DNA of 64,000 bases from Metabacillus arenae (GCF_014773385.1 NZ_JACXAI010000025.1:1-64000), one strand, 5' to 3'; shown: positions 1 to 9,807, numbered from the stretch's first letter. Notes: generated by a model from the letters alone, not told the origin. Numbers and translations are program-made.

Positions 1-51
1 GACATCATCTACAATCTCAAAGGTGAAGAAGAAAATGAAATATTGCGATAA
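1..51 (+). CDS. C-terminal end of an unidentified protein (partial)
   Basis: An open frame runs from the window edge to TAA at 49-51 and encodes the 16-residue tail DIIYNLKGEEENEILR. The beginning lies outside the window. In B. subtilis the genes upstream of yrrI include recD2 and yrrD, so this may be the end of one of those, but the tail is too short to decide. Confidence 0.4.
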   Translation, partial: DIIYNLKGEEENEILR

Positions 52-510
52 ACAAAGAAAATAAAAGTTTGTGTCTAAAATAAGGGGTCTAAACCGTTGT
101 AGACAGTAAAAAGGAAGTGTAGCCAGTAAATAGGAGGAAGGCTTGAAGCACGTGAAGCCCAACCGCTAATAAATAAAAAGACCAGAATCTAGAGAAAGCC
201 GATAAAAAAGATTCCGTCTGGTCCATAAATATGACTTTCGAAAATAAAAATGCTCATGTGGTCATTCACACCGAAAATTTGCTCATATTGAACTATTTTG
301 GCTTAGTCATCATTTTAACAGGACAGAAAAAACCGAGAACTGGAAACCAAATTGATAGAACTGGCTTAAAAAAAGGAATCACGGGAATAGATTTGCTCAT
401 AAAATTTTTAACTGTTTCTTAAAATTCACTCTTCATTCTGGTGCACATTAAAACAGGATCGGTATAAAATCCATCAATTGTCATCACATTAAGAATGGAG
501 GTGGTAATTA
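52..510. other. Non-coding stretch upstream of yrrI
   Basis: No convincing gene is seen here. There is one hairpin at 180-222 (GACCAGA paired with TCTGGTC) without a clear T-run. A 63-codon open frame at 231-422 has no ribosome-binding site and a composition unlike its neighbours, so I leave it out. A good ribosome-binding site, GGAGGTGGT, lies just before yrrI at about 498-506. Confidence 0.5.
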
Positions 511-1572
511 ATGAGGGATAAGCAAATCAAGTGGTTGTTGAGTATTGCACTTCTGCTGTTAACGTTTCTAACGATTTATATGTTTTTAAAGCTTAATGTT
601 CTATGGAATCCTTTAATTACAGTTGTTAAAGCAATTTTTGGACCGTTTTTGATTGCTGCCTTTATTACTTATTTACTTCACCCGCTAATTGAAAAGCTTC
701 ATGAATCAGGTGTGCAGCGCCCTTTAGCTATCTTTATTATTTATCTTTTATTTTTTGGTGCAATAGGCTATGGATTTTATCGGGGGATTCCGGTACTTAT
801 AGAACAATTGAAGGATTTGTCTAACAATATTCCATATATCGCAAAAACGTATAACAGCTGGCTTTCATTCATTCATAATCAAACAGACCATTGGCCTGAT
901 GGAATTCATGAAAGAATAGACGGCTTCTTTCATGATATAGAGATATGGATGAATCATGCGATTGATAAGGTATTAAGGAGTATAGGAAAGTTAGTGGATT
1001 ACATCCTTGTCCTTGCTATCATCCCATTCCTTGTTTTCTATATGTTAAAGGATTTTGAAGTACTGAAAAAATCTGCATGGTATTTAACACCGAAAAAGTG
1101 GAGAAAACAAGGCCAACAATTTATGAAGGATTTAGATCACTCTCTTGGAAGCTATATTAGGGGGCAGTTTTTTGTTTGTGTTTTGATTGGTTTTTTAGCG
1201 TTTATCTCACTATGGATTTTTCAAGTCAGATACCCTTTAATATTAGGCCTGATTATTGGGATTACAAACATTATCCCTTATTTTGGTCCGCTGATTGGCG
1301 CTGTTCCTGCTCTCATCATTGCATCGACAATGTCGCCGAGAATCGTGTTGATGGTGGTTATCATTATTTTAACTTTGCAGTTTATTGAAGGGAACATCCT
1401 TGGGCCATTGATTGTTGGAAAAAGCTTGCATATGCATCCAATTGTTATTATGCTGGCTTTACTGGCGGGAGGAAAATTAGCTGGTATACTCGGAATGATT
1501 TTGGCCGTACCAGTCGTCGTGATTATGAAGGTATTGATTGTACATCTGGCTCAGCTTAAATGGCAGCATTGA
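511..1572 (+). CDS. yrrI: AI-2E family (YrrI/PerM-like) membrane permease
   Basis: This 353-residue polytopic membrane protein matches the AI-2E/PerM family of putative transporters; B. subtilis YrrI is the positional and sequence counterpart. Hydrophobic segments are visible at about residues 8-28, 32-58, 66-85, 155-178, 215-240, 245-290 and 305-345, with a soluble stretch at about 90-150, the usual family layout. The substrate is not known. The ATG follows GGAGGTGGTAATTA. The gene stands alone before alaS, whose probable -35 box overlaps the yrrI stop codon, so the two are likely separate transcription units. Confidence 0.88.
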   Translation: MRDKQIKWLLSIALLLLTFLTIYMFLKLNVLWNPLITVVKAIFGPFLIAAFITYLLHPLIEKLHESGVQRPLAIFIIYLLFFGAIGYGFYRGIPVLIEQLKDLSNNIPYIAKTYNSWLSFIHNQTDHWPDGIHERIDGFFHDIEIWMNHAIDKVLRSIGKLVDYILVLAIIPFLVFYMLKDFEVLKKSAWYLTPKKWRKQGQQFMKDLDHSLGSYIRGQFFVCVLIGFLAFISLWIFQVRYPLILGLIIGITNIIPYFGPLIGAVPALIIASTMSPRIVLMVVIIILTLQFIEGNILGPLIVGKSLHMHPIVIMLALLAGGKLAGILGMILAVPVVVIMKVLIVHLAQLKWQH

Positions 1573-1598
1573 CAGAGGACAAATGCTTGTTCTATAAT
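1569..1598 (+). promoter_or_regulatory. Sigma-A promoter of the alaS T-box leader
   Basis: TTGACA at 1569-1574 and TATAAT at 1593-1598 are separated by 18 bases. The -35 overlaps the yrrI stop codon. Transcription would start around 1605, just ahead of the T-box leader. Confidence 0.75.
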
Positions 1599-1639
1599 TC
1601 ACCTTATAATACATATCAAATACTTTGATGGACATAAGT

Positions 1640-1860
1640 ATGTTACAGTCCGATTTTTCAGAGAGGGATTTCCAAGGCTGAAAGAAATTCTAAATTGAGG
1701 GTAACAGAAAGCTAGTCCTGAGTGCAGGCAAAAACCTGCCGTTAGAGCAACGTTATGCTCATAAAGGTGATGGACCTAAATTTGTCCATAATCAGGGTGG
1801 TACCGCGAGTAAGCTCTCGTCCCTGTGTAATTGATTTTACATAGGGAGGGAGCTTTTTGA
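1640..1860 (+). promoter_or_regulatory. T-box riboswitch (alanine) upstream of alaS
   Basis: The leader contains the hallmark T-box sequence AGGGTGGTACCGCG at 1794-1807, followed by a terminator helix in which AAGCTCTCGTCCCT (1811-1824) pairs with AGGGAGGGAGCTTTTT (1843-1858). Further upstream a stem I-like region carries GCT at 1711-1713 in an AAAGCTAG context, which suits an alanine specifier codon. Uncharged tRNA-Ala should stabilise the antiterminator and switch alaS on. T-box identity is clear; the specifier assignment is inferred. Confidence 0.93.
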
Positions 1861-2079
1861 GGTTTCAAAAGTTTAAAGCTCGATAAAGTGTTAACCTATG
1901 GGCCACATGCTAATCTCTTTAAAAAAGCTTGTATTATGCTGGTCAAGAGGGAACAAGACACTATCCAGCTTTTCATTCTTTAGAAGAGCAGTAACTATAT
2001 TATTACTGGAAGACTCGTATCCTATCTGTTTACCCGAGTAAGATTTTGGTTTTACCAAATTTAAAAAGGAGGAAGAGCA

Positions 2080-4716
2080 ATGAAGTCATTAACTTCAGCA
2101 CAAGTACGTCAATTGTTTCTAGATTTTTTCAAAGAAAAAGGTCATTCTGTGGAGCCTAGTGCGCCACTTGTACCTTATGAGGACCCTTCCTTGCTATGGA
2201 TTAACAGTGGGGTAGCAACGTTAAAAAAGTATTTCGATGGACGTGTAATACCAGCAAACCCAAGAATTTGCAATGCTCAAAAATCGATTAGAACGAATGA
2301 TATTGAGAATGTCGGCAAAACTGCTCGTCATCATACGTTCTTTGAAATGCTCGGCAATTTCTCAATAGGGGAATATTTTAAAGTAGAAGCGATTGAGTGG
2401 GCGTGGGAATTTTTAACGAGTGACAAGTGGATTGGTTTTAATCCTGAAAAGCTTTCAGTTACGATTCATCCTGAAGATCATGAAGCTTACGATATTTGGG
2501 TGGATAAGGTCGGTATTCCTGAGGAAAGAATAATCCGTTTAGAGGGGAACTTCTGGGATATTGGAGAAGGACCGAGCGGTCCGAATACAGAAATTTTCTA
2601 TGACCGCGGGAAAGAGTATGGCAATGATTTAAATGATCCTGAACTGTATCCAGGCGGGGAAAATGAACGTTATTTGGAAATTTGGAATCTCGTTTTTTCA
2701 CAATTCAACCACAACCCTGATCATACATATACTCCTCTGCCTAAGAAAAACATCGATACGGGAATGGGCCTTGAACGTATGGTATCTGTTATTCAAAATG
2801 TGCGCACAAACTATGACACCGATTTGTTTATGCCAATCATTGAATCAACTGAAACAATTTCAGGTGAAAAGTATTTACAGGACTATGAAAAGGATGTCGC
2901 TTTCAAAGTTATTGCAGATCATATCCGAACCGTAACCTTTGCAGTAGGAGACGGGGCTCTTCCTTCAAATGAAGGCCGGGGATATGTATTGCGCCGTTTA
3001 TTGCGCAGAGCCGTGAGATATGCAAAAAAATTAGGAATCAATCGTCCATTTATGTACGAATTAGTCCCTGTTGTGTCCGAAATTATGATTGACTTTTATC
3101 CAGAAGTAAAAGAAAAGTCTGAATTTATAGCTAGAGTTATTAAAAATGAGGAAGAAAGGTTTCATGAAACTCTTAACGAAGGATTAGCTATTTTAGCGGA
3201 TGTTATCAGGCAGGAAAAAGAAAATAACAGCAATGTAATTCCTGGAAAAGCGATTTTCAGACTATACGATACGTACGGATTCCCTGTTGAATTAACAGAG
3301 GAATATGCAGAAGATGAAAATATGGAAATGGACCATGAAGGCTTTGAAAAGGAGATGGACATTCAGCGTGAACGTGCAAGAACTGCCAGAGGGCATGTCG
3401 GTTCTATGCAGATTCAAGGCGGGGTTCTTGGTGATATTTCAGCAGAAAGTAAATTTTTGGGATATGAGACATTAGAAGCAGAAGTTAAAACGCTATATTT
3501 AATCTCAAATGGTCAGTTTATCCAGGAAGCCCATGAAGGGGACGAAATTCAGCTGATTACAAATCAAACTCCTTTCTATGCTGAAAGCGGCGGTCAAATA
3601 GCGGATGAAGGAACCATGCAAAATGAGGAAGTTGTTGTAAAAGTAAAAAATGTTCAAAAAGCTCCAAACGGACAAAATTTGCACACTGTGTTTGTAGAAT
3701 CTGGGACTCTAAAGGAGAATATGTCTCTTGCAGCGAAAGTGAATAAAGAGACAAGAGGTGCCATAGTTAAAAATCATACAGCCACACATTTGCTTCATCA
3801 GGCTCTAAAGGATGTATTGGGAACACATGTTAATCAAGCAGGTTCCCTCGTAACAGCGGAAAGACTCCGTTTTGATTTCTCGCATTTTGGTCAAGTTACT
3901 TCCGAAGAGTTAACTAAAATTGAGCAAATTGTAAATGAAAAAGTGTGGCAAACTATTCCAGTTCAAAGCGATTACAAATCACTTGATGAAGCAAAGAAAA
4001 TGGGCGCAATGGCCTTGTTTGGTGAAAAATATGGTGACATTGTCCGCGTAGTACAGGTGGGGGATTACAGTTTAGAGCTTTGCGGCGGTTGTCATGTGGA
4101 TAATACCTCTTCGATCGGATTATTTAAAATAATATCCGAGACAGGTATAGGAGCTGGTACACGACGAATCGAGGCTGTTACAGGTCAAGGTGCTTATCAA
4201 ATCATTAATGATCAGCTATCTGTTCTTGAGGATGTGGCTGCTAAATTAAAAACAAATCCAAAAGATGCAGCAAACCGCGTTGAGACCCTATTAGCTGAAA
4301 ATCGAAGCCTGCAAAGAGAAAACGAATCACTAACATCAAAACTAGGAAATGTAGAAGCAGCAACGCTTGTAAATAAGGTCAAAGACGTAAATGGAGTAAA
4401 GGTGCTAGCAAGCAAAGTTAATGCTAAAGACATGAACAGCATCAGGTCAATGGTAGATGAGTTAAAGAATACGCTCGGTTCTGGAGTGGTCGTTTTAGGA
4501 GCAGCTCAAGGCGAGAAAGTGAACCTTGTAGCTGGGGTAACAAAGGATTTAATGGGTAAGGGGCTTCATGCCGGAAAATTAATTAAAGAAGTGGCCGAGC
4601 GCTGTGGTGGAGGAGGCGGAGGCCGTCCTGATATGGCGCAAGCGGGAGGAAAGGATCCCGGGCAGCTTAAGAGTGCACTTAATTATGTAGAAGAATGGGT
4701 TAAATCCGTTTTATAA
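2080..4716 (+). CDS. alaS: Alanyl-tRNA synthetase
   Basis: AlaRS charges tRNA-Ala with alanine. The 878 residues match the usual bacterial length. The class II core at the N-terminus has [18 protein letters not shown] at about residues 80-100. The editing domain carries the zinc-binding HTATH at about 565-569 and CGGCH at about 668-672. A coiled-coil and the C-terminal C-Ala domain with the glycine-rich [16 protein letters not shown] segment follow. The ATG is preceded by AAAGGAGGAAGAGCA. Expression is predicted to depend on the T-box upstream. An unusually long stretch of about 220 bases separates the T-box terminator from the start codon. Confidence 0.98.
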   Translation: MKSLTSAQVRQLFLDFFKEKGHSVEPSAPLVPYEDPSLLWINSGVATLKKYFDGRVIPANPRICNAQKSIRTNDIENVGKTARHHTFFEMLGNFSIGEYFKVEAIEWAWEFLTSDKWIGFNPEKLSVTIHPEDHEAYDIWVDKVGIPEERIIRLEGNFWDIGEGPSGPNTEIFYDRGKEYGNDLNDPELYPGGENERYLEIWNLVFSQFNHNPDHTYTPLPKKNIDTGMGLERMVSVIQNVRTNYDTDLFMPIIESTETISGEKYLQDYEKDVAFKVIADHIRTVTFAVGDGALPSNEGRGYVLRRLLRRAVRYAKKLGINRPFMYELVPVVSEIMIDFYPEVKEKSEFIARVIKNEEERFHETLNEGLAILADVIRQEKENNSNVIPGKAIFRLYDTYGFPVELTEEYAEDENMEMDHEGFEKEMDIQRERARTARGHVGSMQIQGGVLGDISAESKFLGYETLEAEVKTLYLISNGQFIQEAHEGDEIQLITNQTPFYAESGGQIADEGTMQNEEVVVKVKNVQKAPNGQNLHTVFVESGTLKENMSLAAKVNKETRGAIVKNHTATHLLHQALKDVLGTHVNQAGSLVTAERLRFDFSHFGQVTSEELTKIEQIVNEKVWQTIPVQSDYKSLDEAKKMGAMALFGEKYGDIVRVVQVGDYSLELCGGCHVDNTSSIGLFKIISETGIGAGTRRIEAVTGQGAYQIINDQLSVLEDVAAKLKTNPKDAANRVETLLAENRSLQRENESLTSKLGNVEAATLVNKVKDVNGVKVLASKVNAKDMNSIRSMVDELKNTLGSGVVVLGAAQGEKVNLVAGVTKDLMGKGLHAGKLIKEVAERCGGGGGGRPDMAQAGGKDPGQLKSALNYVEEWVKSVL

Positions 4717-4793
4717 TTGTGGTTCATAGTGTAGAATGAAACTAAGAGATTGGACTAGCAGGTTCAGTGAATCTGAGAAAGAGGTGCTTATTC

Positions 4794-5063
4794 GTGGGTT
4801 CGTTTGATAAAACGATGAAATTTAATTTCTCTGATGACTCAATGGAGACGAATGTAAACGAAGTCCTATTCACCGTTTATGATGCCCTACAGGAAAAAGG
4901 GTATAATCCAATTAATCAAATTGTAGGATATTTACTCTCAGGAGACCCTGCCTACATTCCTCGTCATCGTGATGCGCGCAATTTAATCCGAAAGCTAGAG
5001 CGGGACGAACTTATCGAGGAGCTAGTGAAAGCATACCTTAAACAAAATCAGCGAAAGGCTTAA
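4794..5063 (+). CDS. ireB: IreB family regulatory phosphoprotein (YrzL)
   Basis: This small acidic/basic protein of 89 residues ([20 protein letters not shown]...) matches B. subtilis YrzL and enterococcal IreB, a substrate of the PASTA kinase IreK that affects cephalosporin resistance. I chose the GTG at 4794 because family members start with (M)xSFDKTMKF and GAGGTG lies just upstream; an ATG at 4767 would add nine non-conserved residues. It is followed after 6 bases by ruvX and then yrzB, the standard Bacillaceae order. Confidence 0.92.
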   Translation: MGSFDKTMKFNFSDDSMETNVNEVLFTVYDALQEKGYNPINQIVGYLLSGDPAYIPRHRDARNLIRKLERDELIEELVKAYLKQNQRKA

Positions 5064-5069
5064 ATCTAA

Positions 5070-5486
5070 ATGAGAATATTAGGGTTGGATTATGGATCCA
5101 AGACCCTTGGTGTAGCATTGAGTGATGAAATGGGCTGGACTGCACAAGGGATTGAGACGGTTAAAATTGACGAAGAAGGCCAAAACTATGGATTGGAACG
5201 TTTAAGAGAAATCATTGAACAGGAAGCTGTCGAAAAGATTGTTCTAGGTTTGCCTAAGAATATGAACGGTTCCATTGGTCCAAGAGGAGAGGCGAGCAAA
5301 GCGTTTGCTGGATTACTTGAGGACACATTCAACCTTCCTGTTATTTTATGGGATGAACGATTATCGACCATGGCTGCTGAAAAAATGCTCATATCGGCAG
5401 ATGTCAGCAGAAAAAAAAGAAAAAAAGTTATTGATAAGATGGCTGCTGTTGTTATCTTACAAGGCTTTCTAGACAGCCGAAACTAA
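5070..5486 (+). CDS. ruvX: YqgF/RuvX-type pre-16S rRNA nuclease
   Basis: The 138-residue RNase H-fold protein (YrrK in B. subtilis) begins [19 protein letters not shown], containing the first catalytic aspartate, and has [11 protein letters not shown] and DERLST motifs further on, as in the YqgF family. In E. coli the family member matures the 5' end of 16S rRNA; Holliday-junction resolution has also been proposed. The start codon is 6 bases after ireB and yrzB follows 19 bases later, so the three genes are probably one operon. Confidence 0.93.
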   Translation: MRILGLDYGSKTLGVALSDEMGWTAQGIETVKIDEEGQNYGLERLREIIEQEAVEKIVLGLPKNMNGSIGPRGEASKAFAGLLEDTFNLPVILWDERLSTMAAEKMLISADVSRKKRKKVIDKMAAVVILQGFLDSRN

Positions 5487-5505
5487 GAATAAGGTGGAAT
5501 GAAAT

Positions 5506-5790
5506 ATGGAACATGGAGATAAGCAAATTACAGTAGTCGATGAAAATGGAAACGAACAATTATGTGAGGTTCTGTTTACTTTTGAATCTGATGAATTCAG
5601 CAAATCTTATGTATTGTACTACCCAGTAGGCGGAGAGCACGAAGATGAGGATGACATAGAGATACACGCATCAAGCTTTGTCCCTTCTGAAGATGGAATC
5701 GATGGAGAGCTTCAGCCGATTGAATCCGAAGAAGAGTGGGATATGATTGAGGAAATGCTTAACACTTTTCTCGATAATGAGGATGAATAA
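5506..5790 (+). CDS. yrzB: DUF1292 family protein YrzB
   Basis: This 94-residue, strongly acidic protein (many Glu/Asp, [20 protein letters not shown] at the C-terminus) is the YrzB/DUF1292 protein conserved after ruvX in Firmicutes. Its biochemical role is unknown. The start ATG follows AAGGTGGAATGAAAT. Its TAA stop at 5788-5790 is immediately followed by the first copy of the dispersed intergenic repeat. Confidence 0.9.
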   Translation: MEHGDKQITVVDENGNEQLCEVLFTFESDEFSKSYVLYYPVGGEHEDEDDIEIHASSFVPSEDGIDGELQPIESEEEWDMIEEMLNTFLDNEDE

Positions 5791-5792
5791 TT

Positions 5793-5907
5793 TAGAAAAG
5801 CTCAGGGGCGTTAGTCCTTCGGCGACAAGCAAAATACGAGCCGTCTGGAAGGTTGTTCTTTAACTTTCTAGACGGATTGTCCCTGACACTCGGAGCTGGA
5901 CAACGAC
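5793..5907 (-). repeat. Dispersed foldable intergenic repeat, copy R1
   Basis: This copy begins three bases after the yrzB stop (TAGAAAAGCTCAGG) and ends with GGAGCTGGACAACG. It contains CCTTCGGCGACAAGC and the inner stem AAGGTTGTTCTTTAACTTT. Taking TGTCCAGCTCCAGGCGCC as the left end, it lies in reverse orientation compared with copies R4-R11. Confidence 0.8.
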
Positions 5908-5959
5908 TACTCTCTTTGCCACGTTAATATTTCAATTAACGTAAACTTTCTGACAATAC

Positions 5960-5995
5960 AAAAAAGAAGTCTTCTCACCGAAGACTTCTTTTTTG
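5960..5995 (+). terminator. Intrinsic terminator after the ireB-ruvX-yrzB unit
   Basis: AAAAAAGAAGTCTTC and GAAGACTTCTTTTTT form a perfect stem with loop TCACC. The A-run and T-run on the two sides would let it act on both strands. Confidence 0.88.
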
Positions 5996-6228
5996 TTCTT
6001 GGTGCTCTAGGTTGTTCTAGGGCGCCCTTGCCCTTTTTTAACTACCCGAGTTACGAGGCTTTTCTAGGATAATTTCCTTGTTTAAAGATTAATTTCAGCC
6101 GAAAATGGATAATCTCTCATCTGAGGGATTTGAACCATGTTCTTTAATGGAAGAGCATTTTTCTAATAGCAACCATCACACACAAGGGAAAATAGTAACA
6201 AATTGCCGAATCTCATCAAATTTTGTAG

Positions 6229-6465
6229 TATAATAAAGGGAAACTTTCAGGCAGTGGGGATTTTTTATCCCACTGTTAGAAAGCCTGAGGCCTGCAGGAA
6301 GCAGGTCACACAGACGAAAACATCAAAAAGCGGCGCTCATAGTCTGTGTTCAATTTTCAGGACCTATGCGGGCAAGTTGTCTCCACCTAATATTTTGCTC
6401 CCCAGAATATAAAGATGGGGATCTTACTTCCCGTTAAGAATGAGTTAAACAGGCGAGAGGAGGAC
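6229..6465 (+). repeat. Multi-stem leader element E1 upstream of mltG
   Basis: A TATAAT at 6229-6234 is followed directly by a region sharing block order and sequence with the leader of aroE: GAAACTT, a hairpin (CAGTGGGG...CCCACTG), GCCTGCAGGAAGCAGGTCAC, CACAGACG...TAGTCTGTGTTC, CAGGAC, and a final GATGGGG...TTCCCGTTAAG block. It lies between the yrzB terminator and the mltG ribosome-binding site, and would be the 5' untranslated region of mltG if the TATAAT is a -10. Its function is unknown. Confidence 0.7.
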
Positions 6466-6471
6466 TCCAAC

Positions 6472-7599
6472 ATGAGTGATTCAAAGAAGGATTCGATACA
6501 TACTAAGCTCCTTCAGCAACATACTGAAGCAAAGGTAGTCAGAAAAATAGTACTTACCGTTTTCATCTCCTTAATTATTATATTTTCGGGAGTGATTGGC
6601 GGGGGCTATCTTTATATTAAATCTGCACTGAAGCCTGTTAATCCAAAGAATACTGATCCGGTGATGGTAGAAATTCCAATCGGATCCTCTGTTAGTTCTA
6701 TTGCTGGTATTCTTGAAGATAACGGATTAATTAAGAATAAGCATATTTTTAAATACTATGTAAAGTTTAAAAGTGAATCTGGTTTCCAAGCAGGAGAGTA
6801 CCAGTTAAATCAAGCTATGGACTTTCAAGAAATGATTGATTTAATGAAAACAGGTAAAGTATCAGAAAATGTTACCTTTCAAATCACCATACCAGAAGGC
6901 AGACAACTATCTGAAATAGCAGCTCTTATAGCTAAAAGTGCTCCTTATTCAGAAAAAGAAGTTTTAAACAAGCTTCAGGATAAGAAATTTATTGATTACT
7001 TAAAAAAGAAATATCCTGATACGCTAACAAATGAAATTGATAAGAAACACATTAAATATGCTTTAGAAGGGTATCTATATCCAGCCACTTATCCTTTTTA
7101 TGAAAAGAAACCTTCTTTAGAAGACATCATAGAACCAATGGTGCAGCAGACAAATAAAATGGTCTTAAACTATTTGCCGAAAATTGAAGAAAAGAAAATG
7201 AATGTCCATCAATTTTTAACAATGGCTTCTTTAATTGAGGAAGAAGCAACTGAAAAAGCAGATCGAGACAAAATATCTAGCGTGTTTTATAACCGGATAG
7301 AAGAGGGGATGCCCCTTCAAACAGATCCAACCGTTTTATATGCGTTAGGGGAACATAAGGATCGAGTTTTATATGATGATTTAGAGGTGGATTCACTTTA
7401 TAACACATACAAAAATACAGGACTGCCGCCAGGTCCGATTGCAAATGCAGGCGAAAGCTCCTTTGCTGCTGCACTCGAACCTGAAAATACGGACTTTCTA
7501 TATTTCCTCGCAACAAGAAAAGGAGAAGTTATCTTCACCAAAACCTTAAAAGAGCACAATAAAGAAAAAGCAAAGCATATTACAAAACAGAATAAATGA
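6472..7599 (+). CDS. mltG: Endolytic murein transglycosylase MltG
   Basis: MltG (YrrL) cleaves nascent peptidoglycan glycan strands at the outer face of the membrane. The 375-residue protein has a cytoplasmic N-terminus, one membrane segment at about residues 25-50, a LysM-like part and the YceG domain with MASLIEEEATEKADR (catalytic Glu near residue 256) and the MPLQTDPTVLYALG and TGLPPGPIANAG motifs. I chose the ATG at 6472 because GAGAGGAGGAC lies 6-8 bases upstream; an in-frame ATG at 6415 lacks such a site. A terminator follows immediately. Confidence 0.94.
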   Translation: MSDSKKDSIHTKLLQQHTEAKVVRKIVLTVFISLIIIFSGVIGGGYLYIKSALKPVNPKNTDPVMVEIPIGSSVSSIAGILEDNGLIKNKHIFKYYVKFKSESGFQAGEYQLNQAMDFQEMIDLMKTGKVSENVTFQITIPEGRQLSEIAALIAKSAPYSEKEVLNKLQDKKFIDYLKKKYPDTLTNEIDKKHIKYALEGYLYPATYPFYEKKPSLEDIIEPMVQQTNKMVLNYLPKIEEKKMNVHQFLTMASLIEEEATEKADRDKISSVFYNRIEEGMPLQTDPTVLYALGEHKDRVLYDDLEVDSLYNTYKNTGLPPGPIANAGESSFAAALEPENTDFLYFLATRKGEVIFTKTLKEHNKEKAKHITKQNK

Positions 7600-7606
7600 C
7601 AATTAT

Positions 7607-7640
7607 TGGGGAAGTGAATCATATTCGCATTCCCCTTTTG
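7607..7640 (+). terminator. Intrinsic terminator after mltG
   Basis: GGGGAA-GT-GAAT and ATTC-GCA-TTCCCC pair around a short loop and are followed by TTTTG. Confidence 0.8.
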
Positions 7641-7668
7641 TTTGTGGTAAAATATATCGAGTTGTTAC

Positions 7669-7794
7669 TAGAAAAGCGGAAGCGCCTTGAACAGCCCCGA
7701 CAAGCATAAGACGAGCCTCACAGAAAGGCCGCTTTTGCCTTTTTGAGAGGATTGGCTTATGACCTCGAGGGGCTAGGCGCTGCAGCTAGACAAT
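7669..7794 (-). repeat. Dispersed intergenic repeat, copy R2
   Basis: First of two head-to-tail copies. Its ends pair with each other: AGCGCCT then AGCCCC on the left, and GGGGCT then GGCGCT on the right. The inner stem is AAAGGC...GCCTTT. Confidence 0.85.
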
Positions 7795-7796
7795 AA

Positions 7797-7922
7797 AGAA
7801 AAGCAGAAGCGCCTTGAACAGCCCCGACAAGCATAAGACGAGCCTCACAGAAAGGCCGCTTTTGCCTTTTTGAGAGGATTGGCTTATGACCTAAGGACCG
7901 ATTGCGCCTGGAGCTGGACAAT
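7797..7922 (-). repeat. Dispersed intergenic repeat, copy R3 (tandem with R2)
   Basis: The first ~95 bases are almost identical to R2 (one difference seen), but after GGCTTATGACCT it switches to the alternative end type AAGGACCGATTGCGCCTGGAGC. A third start, GAAAAGCAGAAGC, follows at about 7925 and breaks off. The gap between mltG and trmR (7600-8032) is otherwise without a gene. Confidence 0.85.
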
Positions 7923-8032
7923 GAAGAAAAGCAGAAGCATAAAGATAAAAACGGCCAGAGGAGTTCTTATTAGAGCTCTCTTTTTTGCGGAGATTTGCGA
8001 GATTGGCTTTGTGATCGGAGGAAGAAGCTGGA

Positions 8033-8683
8033 ATGAATGAGACAAACGAGTATTTAGAAAGTCTGCTGCCTAAGCGTTCGGACGAAGTTTCTGAAATCGA
8101 ACAATTTGCGAAGGATCATGATGTACCGATTATGGAGCCATCTGCCATTGCTGTTCTTCTTCAACTCCTCACTTTAAAAAAGCCTGGAAAAATCTTAGAA
8201 ATTGGAGCTGCTATTGGATACTCATCCATTCGTATGGCTCAGACATTACCTTATACTTCTATCATAACGATTGAAAGGGACGAGCAGCGTTATGAAGAAG
8301 CAATGTCGAATATACAAAAACTGAACTTAGAAGGCAGAATCTCCCTTATTAAAGGAGATGCATTAGAATTATATGAGATCGTTAAAATGAATGCACCATA
8401 CGATGTTTTATTTATAGATGCGGCAAAAGGGCAATATAAACGATTTTTTGAGTTATATGAGCCATTGTTGTCTCAATCAGGAATGATTGTGACTGACAAC
8501 GTACTATTTAAGGGGTTAGTAGCAGGAAGCATTGACCATATTGAAAGCAGACGGGTTCGAAGCCTGATCAAAAAGATTAGACACTATAATGAATGGCTGA
8601 ATGCACATCCTGATTACCAAACAACAATTCTGCCGATTGGAGATGGAATTGCTGTAAGTTTAAAAAGAGGTGAAGAAAGATGA
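8033..8683 (+). CDS. trmR: tRNA 5-hydroxyuridine methyltransferase TrmR (YrrM)
   Basis: This 216-residue class I SAM-dependent O-methyltransferase has the SAM-binding ILEIGAAIGYSS at about residues 54-65, an acidic ITIERDE strand end and LFIDAAKGQY. B. subtilis YrrM (TrmR) methylates 5-hydroxyuridine at tRNA position 34 to 5-methoxyuridine. The next two genes encode the enzymes that make the hydroxyuridine, and trmR overlaps trhP1 by four bases, which supports the assignment. The ATG follows GGAGGAAGAAGCTGGA. Confidence 0.92.
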   Translation: MNETNEYLESLLPKRSDEVSEIEQFAKDHDVPIMEPSAIAVLLQLLTLKKPGKILEIGAAIGYSSIRMAQTLPYTSIITIERDEQRYEEAMSNIQKLNLEGRISLIKGDALELYEIVKMNAPYDVLFIDAAKGQYKRFFELYEPLLSQSGMIVTDNVLFKGLVAGSIDHIESRRVRSLIKKIRHYNEWLNAHPDYQTTILPIGDGIAVSLKRGEER

Positions 8684-9609
8684 AGAAACCGGAATTACTT
8701 GTTACACCTACACAGGTTGAAGATATAGAAAAGCTTGCACATGCAGGCGCAAATGCATTTATCGTTGGACAAGAGCGGTATGGCCTCCGTTTAGCTGGTG
8801 AGTTTAACCGCGGGGCTGTTCAAGAAGCGGTAGAAATTGCCCATAACATGCAAACAAAACTATATGTAGCGATGAATGCCCTTTTTCATAATGAAAAAGT
8901 TGAAGAACTAACTGAATATATCCAGTTTTTAGATCAAATCAAGGTTGATGGAATTGTATTTGGAGATCCTGCTGTATTAATGGCAGCAAGAGAAGCCGCC
9001 CCGAATATGAAGCTTCATTGGAACACAGAAACAACGGCTACCAACTGGTACTCTTGTAATTACTGGGGAAGAAAAGGTGCGAAGAGAGCTGTATTAGCCA
9101 GAGAGTTAAATATGGATGCAGTCGTTGAAATTAAAGAGCATGCAGAGGTTGAAGTGGAAGTACAGGTTCATGGAATGACATGCATGTTCCAATCAAAACG
9201 TTCACTTATCGGCAACTATTTTGAATATCAAGGAAAAGTAATGGAAATTGAAAATAGAAAAAGGGACACAGGTCTTTTTTTACATGATAAAGAGAGAAAT
9301 AATAAATACCCAATCTATGAGGATGAGAATGGGACTCATATTATGAGTCCAAACGATATATGCATCATTGATGAATTGGAAGATATGATCGATGCGGAAG
9401 TTGATTCTTTTAAAATCGATGGAGTATTGAAGACACCTGAATATTTAATTGAAGTAACAAAAAAATACCGCAAAGCGATTGATCTGTGTGTAGACAATAG
9501 AGAAGAATATGAAGAAATAAAAGATCAGCTTTTAAATGAAATTGAAGAAATACAACCAACTAACCGCCCTTTAGATACAGGATTTTTCTTTAAAGAAACG
9601 GTTTACTAA
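8680..9609 (+). CDS. trhP1: Peptidase U32-family tRNA hydroxylation protein TrhP1 (YrrN)
   Basis: The 309-residue protein belongs to the U32 'peptidase' family and corresponds to B. subtilis YrrN, which with YrrO is needed to form 5-hydroxyuridine at tRNA wobble position 34. Motifs are VEVQVHGMTCMFQSKRSLIGNYF and DSFKIDGVLKTPEYL. It has HGMTC but lacks the full set of cluster cysteines seen in TrhP2, so it is probably the cluster-free partner. It overlaps trmR by ATGA. A 198-base gap with a hairpin of the GCAATCGG family separates it from trhP2. Confidence 0.9.
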   Translation: MKKPELLVTPTQVEDIEKLAHAGANAFIVGQERYGLRLAGEFNRGAVQEAVEIAHNMQTKLYVAMNALFHNEKVEELTEYIQFLDQIKVDGIVFGDPAVLMAAREAAPNMKLHWNTETTATNWYSCNYWGRKGAKRAVLARELNMDAVVEIKEHAEVEVEVQVHGMTCMFQSKRSLIGNYFEYQGKVMEIENRKRDTGLFLHDKERNNKYPIYEDENGTHIMSPNDICIIDELEDMIDAEVDSFKIDGVLKTPEYLIEVTKKYRKAIDLCVDNREEYEEIKDQLLNEIEEIQPTNRPLDTGFFFKETVY

Positions 9610-9665
9610 TAAGTTTTTTCTAAGAGATTGTTACTATTTTCAAATGAAGAGTCCTATAAATAGAA

Positions 9666-9730
9666 GCAATCGGTGAATTGCCGATTGCAGCTGGTCTCAC
9701 CGTATACCTCTAATCTCAAGAGATAATCAA
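9666..9730 (-). repeat. Small hairpin repeat H1 (GCAATCGG family)
   Basis: GCAATCGG (9666-9673) and CCGATTGC (9681-9688) form a perfect 8-bp stem, followed by GGTCTCACCG and CTCTAATCTC, the reverse complement of the gagaggtgagac block in H4 and H5. Confidence 0.7.
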
Positions 9731-9807
9731 TTTTTGAAGCGAAGGACTTTGTAGAAGGCTGCTAGTAAAGTTCGTAAAAACAGCCTATTAAAAAAGGAGG
9801 AATGAAC

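Noticed and set aside
231-422. 63-codon open frame ahead of yrrI
   Set aside because: No ribosome-binding site, no recognisable protein features and a composition that looks non-coding.
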